NCBI RefSeq assembly: GCF_918797505.1
Contig: NC_092801.1
Coordinates: forward strand, 14,012,001 to 14,076,000
Direction of reading: 5' to 3'
From: Bemisia tabaci
Lineage: Eukaryota; Arthropoda; Insecta; Hemiptera; Aleyrodidae
DNA: 64,000 bases
Numbering within the stretch: the first letter of the stretch is position 1; each line of letters opens with the position of its first letter. Below, one piece after another: positions 1-12,824 of the stretch. The position numbers were made by a program, and so were the translations under genes. A model generated the notes under the pieces. That model saw nothing but the letters and a program-made list of their open reading frames with translations, had not been told where the DNA came from and did not search any database.

Positions 1-254
1 TTTTAAGGGGTCAATTCCACGTGAAATTTTCCGTGCTTTTCAAATCTGATGCGATCGATCCGCAATTCGGTCGGGAACCGTGACTTTTAGCATCGTGACC
101 CCCCCTTTACCCCCCAAGGGGGGGTGGGGGGGTTTCGGGACCACAAAATTCGGATTCCTTGGGGTCAATTCCCTATTCAACCCCGCGGTCTTCGACTTCG
201 TACGACCTAAACCAACCGAGAAAAAGGCCTGGTACGGGTGGTCTGAAACACCCT
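1..254. other. No gene; possible end of a foldback-type repeat
   Basis: No credible coding sequence is visible. The stretch has C- and G-runs (around 100-130) and ends in 'gaaacaccctgtat' at about 245-258. That terminal motif resembles the 'caccctgtata' end of the foldback-family arm at about 2930 and the 'aaccctgtat' tip at 14921-14930. I infer this is the tail of another member of such a family, truncated by the window start. Confidence 0.3.
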
Positions 255-432
255 GTATGCAAAGAAAAAAAAATTAAAAATGTTAAAAAAGAGATGTCGA
301 CACAAAATTACATAGCCCCTTCAATTCTGAAGATACTACAAACGAGCTGTACCTTAAAATTTTCATATCCCAGAAGGAAAAGTTCCCATGACGAATATTG
401 CTATCGCTAGCGATTGCAAAAACCAACTTGTT
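255..432 (+). repeat. Dispersed repeat, copy 1 (inverted partner at 10759-10935)
   Basis: About 178 bp that recurs in inverted orientation at 10759-10935. Shared landmarks in order are 'gtatgcaaag', 'agagatgtcgacacaaaatt', 'catagccccttcaattctga' and 'cgctagcgattgcaaaaacc'. The copies are nearly identical apart from a few indels. The family is not recognised. Confidence 0.8.
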
Positions 433-599
433 ACTATTTGTAATTCGTTATGGTTCGGCAATTATATTTTTCGGTATAACTTAGCAAACGGTAGAACAAA
501 CTATTGCAATTATTGTCTTAATACTTTATTTCACTTTGTTTTAAACAATTTCTTCTGGTCACTAAAACTCTTTGAGATTTATTAAATCCACTCGTATCT

Positions 600-769
600 T
601 TGTTGGTGTAACCACACAAATTATTCCATCAACTGATTGGATGGTCATTTTAAGCAACTTGTCATTTCTGGTTTTAACACATGTCTCTTCTGTTAAATTA
701 GATAATCCGCTATCGTCAAGTTAAAGCCACAGGGAGTTAAATTAAACATTTTGCAGCTACCATTCCACA
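600..769. other. No feature seen
   Basis: AT-rich sequence without recognisable coding, tandem repeat or terminal-repeat structure. Confidence 0.4.
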
Positions 770-1362
770 TTAGTTAAAAAAAGTAAAACTTTCTTTTTCA
801 GTGTGGGTGTGAGTCTCATGGGCAACATTAGGATTTTCTGGACACCAATAGCGTGTATTGTGACGATTTACTTCACCATGCAAGAAAAAGGTTGCCTCGT
901 CACTGAAGCAGGTGTGATTGACGAATTTGGGGTCTGCTGCAATTTTTTCTTGAATTGTTTCGCAAAATTGCATCCGACGGTCAAAATCATCTTAATTCAA
1001 CTCGTAAATCTGTTTGATTTTGTACGGGTGGAACTTATTGTTCTTCAGGGTTTTGTGCACCGTAAAAGTTGAGGTGTCATGTTTTTCGGCCACTTCGCGG
1101 ATTGATTGTCGCGGAGTTTCCGCATAATCTGTTGAAATATCGAGCTGCTGGTCTTCATCTAAAGTTGCCTCCCCGATCTTGGGGCATCCTTCACCGAAAA
1201 GGTCGTCTCAAATTTACGAATTAGGTCTCGAACGTAGACTCCGGAAGATGGGCGTTCGGGGTGAAGCAAATTGAACAAACGAACAGCCTCGTGTAAATTT
1301 GTGTTCGCTTGGGCGTAACAGTATACCATGTCCACTTTTTCTTCGTTGGGTCGAGGAGCCAT
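770..1362 (-). pseudogene. Mariner/Tc1-type transposase relic (truncated, broken)
   Basis: Reading leftwards from an ATG at 1362, the product begins with a helix-turn-helix region (MAPRPNEEKVDMVYCY, then a PRSGRQ linker) typical of insect transposases related to mariner. A later segment carries the start of the DDE catalytic region: CETIQEKIAADPKFVNHTC followed by FSDEATFFLHGEVNRHNTRYW. The D of FSDEATF is probably the first catalytic aspartate. At least two lesions are visible: a frame change near 1155 and an in-frame stop at 992-994, just before the DDFDRRMQFCE segment. The similarity ends at about 770, so the remaining catalytic residues are missing. No terminal inverted repeats were found. 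It is a dead fragment. Confidence 0.85.
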
Positions 1363-1429
1363 GGTAAGCGCTGTTATCGAGAGAGGAGGAAAGCACAAGT
1401 CGTAGAAACAGTCACTTAAAACCACGTAA

Positions 1430-2280
1430 TTACGTGATACGTAAAGAAATTAACGAAAACTCTCGAATATCGCACACGTGAGAAAAAACAATCGCCAAAA
1501 ATTGATTTTAAAACACTGAATTTTCAATAATGAACTGCTCTAATAAGCTATTTGGTAACTCGCGGATGTCACAACGAAACTAATGAAATCAGGAGGAAAA
1601 ACTTTGTCTGATCGGTAACTTACCTTTTCGGCAGACGAACTCATTCAATGTAATCTGATCAGGAATCATGGTGGATAGTTGATAAGATGTCCCCTAATCG
1701 GGACACACTGTGATAAGGATCTTCTTCGCACAATAATCCATCTGATTCACATCCCTGCAGTCGATGACATCGATAAATCTGTTTTTTTTTTGCATTAAAA
1801 AGGAAAAAAGTTGAAATAGTTGAGCTTTTTCAAAATTTTCAGAAAACAATATTCGAATGCTTAATGCTTGGCTAGAAAATTTGGAGGAAAGTTAATGTCC
1901 GCCTCCTCCTTAAAAGGCTGCCCGTCAACTTAACTAAACTTGAAAAATGTTTGTTCGTTTGTCTAAAAACTGTTACGGATTTGTTGTAACTTTGTCATTA
2001 AAAACCGGGTAGGTACCAGGGGGGTTAAAATGTTCCAGTCGTCCAGAGATCAAGCATTTGAGGTATCTGCAATTTTGTTAATTCAGGCATGTTATGATTT
2101 TAAAAGGTCCCTTTTATTGGTATTTGTGGATGTTCCTGATCCAAAAATGAAGGGGAATTTTGCTAATAAAGAGCGATCTTTTCAAGACGTCGATTATTTT
2201 ATCGCGAGCACTGGTATTGAAAAAGTGTCCCTGTCAGATTTCAAGTCTCAGCTTCAGAATTCTCCATCTTAACGGGAGCG
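1430..2280. other. No feature recognised
   Basis: AT-rich non-coding DNA. A short open stretch near 2030-2272 has no recognisable motif and lacks support as a gene. Confidence 0.4.
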
Positions 2281-2289
2281 ATAAAAATG

Positions 2290-2935
2290 TGTCTTCTAAC
2301 TTTAAAAAGGGTGTTATTTTAATCCGCCATTTTGGAAAAACGTGGTTGTTTTTTAAAAAACAAAAAAATGAAAGTCGAATTCGTTTTTTTTCCTGCCACA
2401 GTACTCCCAGATACCGAGTTTCTGGCGAATCCGTCGGCAAAAAATCGATTTTGTCCATTTTCGGCCATTTTGAACCTTAACCGGCCGCCGTTTTGAAAAT
2501 TTGAATTTTTTTTTAAAAAATCGAACGTCGAATTCGTTTTTCTCGTGCCAAAATACCCCCAAATACCGAGTTTCAAGCACATCCATGAGCAAATAGCCGG
2601 GGTGCCAATTTTAGGCCATTTTTAACTTTTACCGGCCGCCATGTTGAAACGGTTTGAGATATTGACTTCGAGTTTGCGCGAAAATTTTTCTTTTTTTATG
2701 CTCTTTCGAACGAGGTATCACACAGGGGGTCTTTCCATTTGAAAAAAAAGTTGTGGTCCGCTACCCCCCAAAGGAGGGAGCTCCCCAAAATGTTTTGTTT
2801 TGGGGGGGGGGGTCAAAAAGTAGCTCCCTTTGACCTAGGAACGTCCACCAATTTTCAAATCTCTATCTCAATTTGGGGAAAAGTTAGAGGGGGAGGGGAT
2901 TTTTCTAACACCCTGTATACTCTATATTCCCGCTA
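2290..2935 (+). repeat. Foldback-family arm with tandem sub-repeats
   Basis: Two to three degenerate units carry 'ggccgcc(a/g)(t/c)(c/g)ttg', 'cgaattcgttttt' and 'ataccgagtttc' at about 2310-2660. They are followed by a segment closely parallel to the right arm of the 13609-14930 foldback: 'gtttgcgc', 'tttcgaacgaggtatcacac', a G/C-run, 'caaaaagtagctccctttga' and the terminal 'caccctgtata'. I see no opposing left arm here, so it looks like a half element. Confidence 0.65.
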
Positions 2936-2939
2936 GGCT

Positions 2940-5925
2940 GAAGTGCCAGATATACCTGCCGGCTATACGCGCTTCTCGAGCGGGGAGTAAGCCTTCGGCT
3001 GAGTTCGGCAATTTTCGTAGCCAATCAGGTTGCAACTTGCCGCCAGTAACTCGCTGAAAGTAGGATCGGATGCTACTTTTCGGCCCAACAAGCGCGAGTA
3101 GTACGTAGGTGTATCCGGCACTTGAGCGGCCGTCTGACAGCCAACGGTAGGTCTTATGAAAGACTATGGCAGACGTGTCAGAGCACGTATTTTCGGAGGA
3201 CGGTCATGCCTCCATCGAGTTGGATTGTGTTGTTGCAATCTCCTTTGATAGGTAATGCTGGCAGTCGCGCACACTACGAGTGATCACTGATTTTTTCACA
3301 ACCCAGTCGAACAGTGCAGACGGATTACTCAGTGGGTGACTATGTCCCTCTGACATCTTGTTACCTCGAGGGGTCACAGGGTGCTGGAGTGGCATAGTCA
3401 TCCACGGTCACGATGACTGATATTTTAGTGTGTGATATATTTCTCATTCTGTAAAGTTAGCATTAAATTAACGTGACGAAAATATTAGAGACTTTCGAGC
3501 GAAAATAATTGATTGGAGAAATATTGCATACTTTACTAACTTAGAATTGTCACTACTTAGTATCTATTTCTTGAGGAAATAAAATTTCAAAAGTAAACTA
3601 AAAGTTATAAGCATCTACTATGCAGGATATTAATTTATTTACTGAAATAGTACCGTGCGAAGCGCGAGTTGGCTACTAGCACTTAATAAGATTCGTCCGC
3701 GCACATTTTAATGGGTCCTAAAATTATAGCATTTTAAATGAATAATTAAAATTTCAAATATAAAACGATTCACAGTTGGGTAGACATTTCACAATAAGCT
3801 TAAACAACTCGCGAGACATCATGCGAAAACGATGGCTGCGCACTGCCGTGATTGCGGAGAGAGCAGTAAGTGTTATATTTTCGAAATCGAGTTTCTTTCA
3901 AAATTCGTCTAATCTCTTTTAGATGAAATCACTGAAATAGCTAAAACAGCAAAATTCATCTTGATTGTATAAAAACGAGACATGTGAGAAAACCGTAAGT
4001 GCGCAAAAAATGACGTAGTTTCAGGCAAGACAGCACTAAGTGACAATATTCCTCCAGAGAGCCAATGAAAACAGTGCTTTCAAGTAAAGTGCCACCCTCT
4101 TCTGCCGATTTCTAACCGGAAAAGTTATTTGATGTTGTGTGTCTAAAACGCAACTACGAAAGCATGCAGAAGATATCACTTACGGCTATCTTGCCTAACA
4201 ATAATCTAGCATGAAAATGAAAAACACCCCTCTGATGTGATTGAAATAAAATCAGTCGATTTTTAATCATCCAAAGGATTTCTAGGAGTCTCTCGGATGA
4301 TTTAGTGGCAATTTGACAAAGAACGGAGGCTTCTTTCAAAAACATTTTCCGGTTATAAGCTTCTGAGCCCGCTCTCTGAAAACTACATTTTCGCAATTAC
4401 TGCTCTCTTCGCTATCAATGCAGTGATAAGCCAGTGATTGTGATAGTGGCAGTGATAGTGTTGGCGTACTCGCGGCAAGAATCAACAACTATACTGCTAC
4501 ATAATCATGTCGCGTTGTTGGAGGGGGAGTACAAAAATAGACACATCGAGGTCGCAGCGGGTGGAATATCAATTGAGCAGTAGGAAGCTCACCGGAGGAT
4601 TGTAAACAGCAGAGTTCTTTTCTCTCAGCCCGGATTCACACGATGAGCAAACTGGCAAGCCGATTACGAATGATCGAGTTTCTAATCGATTTGAGGAGTT
4701 TCTGACCGATTTGATTCGAGGCTTCTCGATTACTGCGATCGATTTCAAAAAAAAAGATGGGTTCCAAATTGAAGCCCAGTTTTTTGAACAACAAATCAAA
4801 TTTTTAAGTAAGGAACCAAGAAAATAAAGTAAAAATTAAAATGAAAAGTGTAAACATGATTTTTTATAGTCCGTCAAATTTAATATTCGAAATAATTGAA
4901 AGCACGCGCGATTAATGGTTGATTCGGAAGGTTTGTTTATGTTCTGCTTATGTTATCAATCTATCTGGTTTTTACGTTTGGCCCAGATATTCCACACCAA
5001 ATTTGCATCAAAAACCAAAGTCTGTCATCGGTGCCAAATTCGCTCCTAATGTAAACAAACAAACGGCGAGATAGTCCAGACTCCAAACGTAAACAAAACG
5101 GCCTGTACCTCGCATCGAAACGAGATGTTCCGGACTCCATTTCTCTGCTTTTCTTCATCTCGACAAACGAACTTTCGCCCGCGTCCTGCGGGTCCATTTT
5201 TTACCCCTCTCGTAAAATTAGTTATCAGTTCCCTCGTTCAGGGTTGCAAAATGAAATTTCACCAGAAAGAGGGTTATTCAAAATCGGCGATTTTGCCCTC
5301 CTTTGGATTTTGCCCGGAGTTGGATATGTTGTTTCTTATCACAGGACACGCCTTTTTCCGGCAACGGCATGTTCAATAAAAAATCCTCCGCGCGCTACAG
5401 TGTTACCAAGTTGGAACCGTGACAATTCCGTAGGTGGCATTAAAATTGAGCTATGATGTCACGGTTTTGACGAAAATTTTCTAAGAAATGCGCATTTTCA
5501 AGATATGTTCGTGATTCTAATGTCCTTTTAATTTTAACGTACATTGTTGCCAATTATTCGATTTTTAAAATCGACAATTTTTACAATTCCGCAAATATCT
5601 CAAATCACCACATTTTCGATTTGAATAAAAAGTTGTTTAATCGATAGTTCGTTTGATTTTGCATCCATTAACGCATAGAAAGTTTTTGATTACGAGATAT
5701 GACCATTTTTGTAACGGCATTTTTGAGCGACGACGCTTTTTGAGCCTAGTCAGAGAGGAATTTTAGCCCTCAAAAACACCGAGTAGCATTACTTTCGAGG
5801 TTTCTTGTGATATTTTTGACGCTGAAACCGAATTTTGACTCTTTCTTAAAAAATTGTATCCAAAAGTAGCCAAATTTGGCATAAATGGCTTAATATAGGC
5901 CTTTTTTGCCGATTATGGCCTGTGA
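2940..5925. other. No gene or clear repeat recognised
   Basis: About 3 kb without convincing coding sequence on either strand. A short inverted match ('gagagcagtaa' near 3857, 'ttactgctctc' near 4398) hints at a decayed foldback. I cannot define arms or borders. Confidence 0.35.
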
Positions 5926-5929
5926 CTTG

Positions 5930-6585
5930 CCAAGGGTCGAATTGACGACGAAATCGGTTGTTTTCAAAAATAAAGCGCGTTTAATTTACTATAAAATAGT
6001 TTCGATGATTTTTTCCTCATTGCAAAATTTAACGTGCTGATATAAGGCAAACTGGAAAAAAGCACCAAAATCTGCACATTTTGCGGTATTTGGCGAGCGC
6101 TTCTTGTTCACCGACTGAATGAAAATTTCTTATGATAATCTTAATGACACCGAGTGTATGGAAATTTATTGTATTGTTACATACATATATTTGGATCACT
6201 TTCACAGCGTTCTCTAGCGCTCTGCGACGCCTAACCGCCTCAGTGCCCTGTCCTCCCTCAGCTTCCCAGGGAGTTGGCACTCCTCTATTCCATTTAAAAC
6301 TCTTATGGGCGTCCTCTGCACGTGAACATTATTGCTTTTCTTAATAATCCTCATTTGTTCAAAACTACGAGGTAAAATTTTAAACTGAAAATTTGGCGAT
6401 ACTTGCCAAATACCGCAAAATGTGCACATTTTTGTGCTTTTTTCCAGTTTGTTTTATACCAGCACGTTAAATTTTGCGATGAGAAAAAAATCATTGGAAC
6501 TATTTTGTGGTAAATTAAACGAGCTTTAACTTTGAAAATAACCGATTTGGTCGTCAGATTAACCTTTGGCAAGTCACAGGTCTCG
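5930..6585. repeat. Inverted-repeat (foldback) element with LINE scrap in the loop
   Basis: The left arm (about 5930-6095) and right arm (about 6400-6585) are imperfect reverse complements. The pairs are 'gtgacttgccaagggtcga' with 'cctttggcaagtcac', 'gaccaaatcggt' type sequence on both sides, 'aaaatttaacgtgctgatat' with 'ataccagcacgttaaatttt', and 'ctgcacattttgcggtattt' with 'ataccgcaaaatgtgcacat'. The loop holds a LINE 3'-end fragment, so that fragment either inserted in the loop or was carried along. Confidence 0.75.
6185..6330 (-). mobile_element. Short relic of a LINE 3' end
   Basis: The minus-strand reading contains RRLGVAER and nearby text matching the C-terminal tail of the LINE at 17031-18126, which reads FLWRVGVAER there. 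The nucleotides 'gcgctctgcgacgcct' are shared (about 6217 and 17069). Only the last part of the element survives. Confidence 0.6.
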
Positions 6586-6589
6586 GGCC

Positions 6590-8800
6590 TCAGGGCAACT
6601 CCTGAACTGCCCCGCGGTAATTTTTACTAGGGATCGATTACCCCGACTAGCACGGCTGGCCAATGACAGAGCCAGGAAAGGCACCGGTGCGGGATCGGCA
6701 TTGAACGTGGGTAAGGCGCTTCAGCAAAACGAGTTCATCTTGACATTTTGCGCATGCTGGCAAGCGCCTACACAGATCGCCGCACAGACGTCAGTATAGT
6801 GCAAGCTCGCCCAGCGCAAGCAAAAAGTGCCATATAAGGGACAGAAATTACTAGAATAAAATCATTCTCGTCTCAAATCTGTTTGTGTTTATTTGAATGT
6901 GATTAACCTCAAATTCTTTGCGTAAATAATTGATATAATTATATCATTAATTTGATATAATTTCATTTGTAAGTGAGGCTAATTTTAATTTTAGTAGTTT
7001 AAAAATTTCGTGAATTTTAACACTTTTATACAGTTAGTAACTTATAAGTTTGAAAATATATCCTGATTCGGATCCGTTCAATTATTAAACTTGAATCAGC
7101 TATTTCAATATAAAAAATACAGCATTTTGAATTAAACTAAATAAATCTGAAAATTTTTGATCGAGCGGGATGATTGTTTGATATTTTACACAATAAAATG
7201 AGTACAGAGGAGGCTTTCGACGGGGAGTACACTATCTTCACTTTTAGTAGCTCGACCAACCCGAACTTTCGCGATTTTTTCACCGCTAAAAAGGGCAGAA
7301 ATTCAAAAAATATTTAACAAATACGCCAGTAGACCTGTTAAACTAAACAATATTTTTCCATGTACATTTTATCACGATAAGACTCAAATCGAGGTTGATA
7401 AGGACTTGAGCGTTTTGGCCGAAACGACTTTGAATTTAGTAGTTAGTTCCAACTTTACCAATAATTTAGATAAGGAGCTCGACACTCAAATTGTTCTGTT
7501 ATTTATGCAAAATTCCAAGTGGCGGCTGTTGAGAGTCATTTCCTCAACTGTTTTTTGCCACCTCTTGCCTCGCACTATAACCTTGCCAGTTATTTTTGAA
7601 AGACTAAACTCGTTTTTCTGAAGTACACTAGGTAGTAGTAGTTCTGAAGTTCTGAAGTATACGAAGTAACCTAACTTTTTTGTAAATTGCAAATCATCTT
7701 GAAGAGCAATTATTGGACGCTGAGATTTGTACCAGCAAAGATTAAACATCTTAAATTGAATAAGCAAACTTTTTGAAGACCCTTTAAATCACTTTCTGTT
7801 GGATCAAATTCATGCCGAAATATAGCCACAGTTTCGAAAACAGAGGGATGAACTGTCATGTTGTTATCGCTGAAGCGTCAGTTGTTAAGTATTCAAAGAG
7901 GAAGTAATCATGCATTTCCTCTACTGTTTAGGCACCTTGCCACTTTTTTTTGGAAGACTCACCTCCTTTTTCTGAGATATACTCAGTTCAGTTTTTCTTC
8001 TTTTCCTCCGGAGCTTCTGTTAAAGTATTTTAGAAGAAAGGAATGATGTTGTTTCTAATTGTTTGGCGCTTGGCTCCATTCCCAATTATTTTAGTAAAAT
8101 TATTTTTTTTTTTCAAAAATACAATCTATTTTTTTTTAAAAAAAAAAAGAAAGTCCACATCATGCTCTCCCATTTTTCATAGGTAAGTACCACTTTAATG
8201 AAACATTACGTTGACATTTAAAATGCAGGAATATGAATACAAATATAATCTTTAATGGAAAAAGAAAAAAAACCCATGCACCTATCGCGACATAGGTAAC
8301 GCTGAATTTACGGTTAAAAATACGGGGGAGGGCGGAGGGGTTATTAAAGTGAAGTGTGAATTTTGGTCAAAATGAGTATCAAGATGCAATTAATGGTACT
8401 TTACATGTTTAATTTAACTTTGTAAGCTGAAAAAATCGTCGTAAGACAAGAATACAAAATCTTGAAATTCTCGGGTTTTTAGCCGATTTTGAGGATTTTT
8501 AGCAAAAAATGGAAACGCATGATGAAATGAACAAAAAATTTTCTTGAAAGTGCCCTAACATATGCTCTTACTGTGAAATTTTCAGAGCCCTAGCTCAATT
8601 ACAATGTTGTTAGAAAAAATCGTCAAAATGGACAAAATTCTGCATTTTGCCCTATTCCGGGGGGTAGTTTTTGGCCGTGCGCAACCCTTAAACATTTTTT
8701 TAGAATTTTTTTCTTTAGTGCAATCTTATTTTTATAAGTGGGGTCAACGATTTAGAGGGTACCATCATCAAAATTCGGAGGTGACCCTCAAAGTGGGACA
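6590..8800. other. No gene; weak internal duplication
   Basis: The segment 6590-6800 is GC-richer than its surroundings but shows no motif. Around 7430-7625 and 7855-8045 there is a degenerate direct duplication (shared order 'gttaagtat/gttgagagt', 'ccacctcttgcc/gcaccttgccac', 'gaaagact/gaagact', 'ctcgtttttctga/ctcctttttctga'). This suggests an old repeat, not coding sequence. Confidence 0.4.
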
Positions 8801-8804
8801 CCCT

Positions 8805-9205
8805 AGTGTCCACCTTGCAGCGAGGACTCGCAGTTAGCGGGTGCGAAGCAGCGTTGCAATGTCGCGTCGCCTGGGCAGAGGTATATCCTGGCGGCGCGGC
8901 GCGAAGCTCGTCAGCGAGACGGAAGACAATGGTTGGGTTCTTCCAAGCCTCTGCTACGCGACAGGATCCTTAGAATCCTACCTGGGAATACGACGCGGGC
9001 GACGGTTAACGAGCTTCGCGCCGCGCCGCGCCGCCGGGATGTACTTCTGCCCAGGCCACGCGACATTGCGCCGGTGCGAAGCACCGGCTAACTGAGTGGT
9101 CTAGCTGCAAGGTGTCCACCTCGTAGCGAGGCCTGGCTTCAAGGTGGACACCTTGCGGATAGGTCAAAAGCTTGCTGCAAGGTGTCTGCGAGCTCACCGC
9201 AAGGT
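8805..9205. repeat. GC-rich inverted repeat flanked by 'caaggtgtccacc' words
   Basis: The left arm (about 8840-8915: 'cgcgtcgcctgggcagaggt', then 'ggcggcgcggcgcgaagctc') is mirrored at about 9010-9080 ('gagcttcgcgccgcgccgcg', then 'tgcccaggccacgcgacatt'). The outer flanks repeat 'gtgtccacc' several times (8809, 9113, 9138). The base composition is far above the local background. No protein is recognised. Confidence 0.7.
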
Positions 9206-9249
9206 CAAATTTTCTCTAGGGAGGCAGTGAACCATAAAATTATCAGGAA

Positions 9250-10085
9250 TTGAACTACCAGGAAACTAAGAGGTATTTTTTGCAATATTTTATCCTTAAA
9301 ACGCCTCTATTACGACCAAATACTTACTTCATTGCAATTACATTTTTAAAATATCTTTAGGTACCACATTGGCAAGTACCTATGAGATTTGACAAATTTT
9401 GCGGTGCAATTGTTCTAATCAAAATAAATCCAAGTACAAGGCACGCTATATTATGGAATGCATTGATATTTTTTTGCAATGGCTCATAATAAGGTCAGTA
9501 AGAAACTATCTTAATAGGTATTGATCGTTAAAACGGGGCACCCTTCCGTCGAGTATCTAAATAAACAATTTCAACCCTTAAATATACGTATATGGATTTC
9601 ATAGGTAATTTGAGGAGTAACAGATCTTCGATTGTAGTCTCAGGAAATAATTTATTTAAAACTGTACTTGCCACAGAGGTGCTGAAAGAAAGCCCTGTTA
9701 CCCTATTTTTAATGAGAATTCCTCCTCAACAGCGGTGAAAATATTTCGCATGCTATTGCATTGGTTGACAAGTTTTTTTTCATAATGCTCCTTTGAGTAT
9801 GGTGTAAAGTCCATTGGAAAAAGAGTTTAGATGTTTAGATGCTCTAAAGAATATAACTCTGAAATGTTATAAAAATAGGTAGTTTAATACCATGCCACAC
9901 CAAATAGGTTTTGGCAAAATTTGTGCTCGACTATTTCATTCACTGTTGGTTCTTTAATAACTCATTATTCCTCACAGACTATGACTTAAAGCAACCTTTT
10001 CATGAATTTTCCTTATCATTTGATTGGTTGTTAAGCCTTGAAATTTAGTACCTGTTGAAACACTTTGCAGCTAGCATCAATACAA
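9250..10085 (+). repeat. Dispersed repeat R1, copy A (partner at 23935-24970)
   Basis: Direct-orientation match to 23935-24970. Landmarks include 'aggaaactaagaggta', 'gcaatattttatccttaaaa', 'attacgaccaaatactt', 'cttaataggtatt', 'gatgctctaaagaata' and 'catgccacaccaaatag'. Divergence is moderate. Only copy B carries the MITE at 24216-24513, so copy A gives the empty site. The family is unknown and no coding sequence is visible. Confidence 0.8.
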
Positions 10086-10093
10086 ATATACCG

Positions 10094-10400
10094 GGTATCC
10101 GTAAAGTAACTGAAAAGTGGGTATAATTTTTGAACAAAAAAAGATAGAAGGTCGCGGTTTGTGGCATTCTTCATCATCCAAAAAGGGAAATTTTTCGATG
10201 GGGGGGGGGGGTTTCTTGGTGGACCATCCTGGGGGGCCCCAGGAGGGGGCAACTTTAAAAATTCAAATAACAACCCCCGTTTTTTAGACATGGTTAAAAA
10301 GAACTTAAAAAGACAAGAAAAATGGCGAAAATAAATTTAAAATCGGTTCACTCGTTCAAAAGTCACAGCCGGTCAAAATTTTAAATTGACCACTTTACTC
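10094..10400 (+). repeat. Left arm of a large foldback element (right arm 12825-12944 plus 18138-18310)
   Basis: It starts with 'ccgggtatccgtaaagtaac'. Landmarks such as 'gaaggtcgcggtttgtggca', 'ttttttagacatggttaa', 'aagaacttaaaaagacaag' and 'gtcaaaattttaaattgac' recur inverted on the right. There the arm is interrupted between 12944 and 18138 by a TTAA-flanked insertion. The inside (10400-12825) has no coding sequence but carries another dispersed repeat copy and a MITE. Confidence 0.8.
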
Positions 10401-10758
10401 CATACTCAACGAACGATACGTCGCATACTCAAACGATTGAAGGCGCCCCGCTTGACAACTTTAAAGTCAGCAAATGATTTCTCTTACTTGGCCAAATAAA
10501 GGAATAAAAATTTTTACCTTCGATTTCCTTAAACTAAAGGGTATTTGAAAGATAACGGTTTCTGGAATTTTCATTTTTCGCGTTTCCTCAAATTTGCCGC
10601 CGCGTTGAATTTTCCGAAATTTTATTTTGAAACAATACCATCCAAACTTGTTACAACGTCAGTTGTTTTTCCTTTTCCTAAAAGGCACTTTTTAAACTTT
10701 TCATTCCTGGTTTGTTTTTATTTTCTCGATAATTTGGAGCTCAACGGCGATATTTTGA

Positions 10759-10935
10759 AACAAGTTGGTTTTTGCAATCCCTAGCGATAGCAATATTCGT
10801 CATGGGAACTTTTGCTTCTGGGATATGAAAATTTTAAGGTACAGTTCGTTTGTAGTATCTTCAGAATTGAAGGGGCTATGTAATTTTGTGTCGACATCTC
10901 TTTTTTAACATTTTTAATTTTTTTTCTTTGCATAC
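10759..10935 (-). repeat. Dispersed repeat, copy 2 (inverted partner of 255-432)
   Basis: Reverse complement of 255-432. It starts with 'aacaagttggtttttgcaat' and ends with 'ctttgcatac'. It lies inside the foldback element that begins at 10094. Confidence 0.8.
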
Positions 10936-11079
10936 AAGAAAGCTGTTATTTACCAATTATTTATTTTCGTTGGATTATGTATGGTTTTTGGAAGTTAACG
11001 CATTTAACTTTCAGTTTCGTTTTTTCGGCGTAAAGTATGATATTTTTACTCTACGCATATGCCCGAATACGCATCATAA

Positions 11080-11332
11080 CGACGGTGAAACTACCAAACC
11101 ACGTGTCTCGTTTGCGGTGTTTAAAAATCTCCGCTCACATTTTATTTTTTTGAAGTAGACCAAATCAATATCATTCCTTGAAATTTTCACAGAATTTTCT
11201 CCGCACGAAGAGGAAAAACCACGGAAATTTTCAAGACTGGACGTTAAGTAGCTTTTCATTTAAAAAATAAAGTATGACAGGAAGTCTGCGACGTCGCAAA
11301 CCGAGATACGTGGTTTGGTAGTTTCACCGTCG
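11080..11332. mobile_element. 253 bp MITE with about 30 bp terminal inverted repeats
   Basis: The left end is 'cgacggtgaaactaccaaac' and the right end is its near-perfect inverse 'gtttggtagtttcaccgtcg'. The match extends about 30 bp (cacgt(a/g)tctcg inside). 'ataa' flanks both sides, which would be a 3-4 bp target duplication of the PIF/Harbinger TAA type. No coding capacity. I believe this family is very abundant in whitefly DNA, but that is from memory. Confidence 0.85.
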
Positions 11333-11339
11333 ATAAGTG

Positions 11340-12824
11340 ACCTATGTGCTTCCTAAGTTGCCATTTTTTTTCATTCAAATAGATGTAACCGAAATGTTAG
11401 ATGTGTACTACCTATACTACTTTCATGGCATTGCTTTATTTATTTATTTACTTTTTGCATAGGTATAAATTGTTATTTTTTGCTGAATTTTGGAGAAAAT
11501 ATTGCTTTAAGAACGTGGAATGTAAATTAATTTTATTGAAAAAAGAAAATACCATCATTAATTTGGGCGAACAGAGAAAATATACATCAATATTTGGGTC
11601 AACATCTCCCTGATTATATAAAGGATGAATATATTAGTATTTCTGTATCAAAAAACTTAGCTTTTGTCTTCAGAGATACGATGATTCTAGTCCCAGTCAA
11701 TTTGTTTTATTGAAAAAACAAAAAAACAAAAAATAAATAAAAAAAAAACAACTGAAATGTTAGACATACTATTTTCATGTCTTTCTAGTTGTATCAATAG
11801 GTACTTTTTGCTTAACTTACGAACGTTGAATGCAAATTAACTTTATTGAAAAAAGAAAATAACGTCATTAATTTGGGGGAACATGTGGCTGATTATATGA
11901 AGAAGGTATATTCCAGTATTTTTGTTTAACATATTAACTCACGAGAAAATGTTCGTACATTTATCATCTACTATTAATTATTTTTTGATGATTAGTCTAA
12001 AACATTCAATAAACCATTAAAAAGTAGTTTCCATCGTCGGGTAACGAACTCCCGATCGCCGGGTGCCCGCACCGAATCAAAAATACGAGGCGGTTTAGTC
12101 AACTAGGCTATAACGGATCCACGTGAGCGAGAGTAAAAATAGCATACAAAAGACTCAAGCAATGGGCGGGACTTATCACAAGAGACTGCTTTTGGGATGA
12201 TATGAAGCGCATTGCTGTATTGCTGTAGGAGCCATGGTTCGCACTGTTTTAATGCGTCTCGAGGTCCATCCCAGCACGCATTCCGATCGCGGCAGTTGAG
12301 CTAAGGCAATATTTGCGTATCCATGAATTAAATCAATCAATCGAGCTCTGATTTTGACTTCTTTATCCGTAACGAGTCCTCCAGAACAATTTTCCACCTT
12401 GTACGATGGTTATTATTTCTTTACTTCTATTTTTCAAATTTGAGGTGGGATAATGGCGGCTTCTCAAGAACACCGAGGTAGGCGATCTTTTGCACCAACG
12501 AACAGAAAACTGATGGCGAAAAATAACCAATCAGAACCTCCCAAAAAAAAGAATTTGCCCAAAAACGGAACTTCGTGGTTCTGCGCAGATTTACCAGTCA
12601 GACACGACATCTCGAGGTGGAAAAAAACTCGCTGAAAGCGAATTTTAGCAATCAACACAACTTGACGTAGAGACATGATTGGCTAAAAAATACAACGGTT
12701 TTTGATACATCGGAAAATCAACCAAAAATCGGAGACTGGGCGAAACGCTCAAGGTCGCAGAGGTATAGGGAATCCCATAGCGAAAGCAACGGAACGATTG
12801 TAATATCATGGGGAACTCCGTTCC
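11340..12824. other. No gene; interior of foldback element
   Basis: AT-rich. Two degenerate direct copies contain 'ttaattttattgaaaaaaga' or a close variant (about 11527 and 11840), followed by 'aattttgggcgaac/aatttgggggaaca' type sequence. This suggests a tandem duplication of about 315 bp. No convincing coding sequence. Confidence 0.45.
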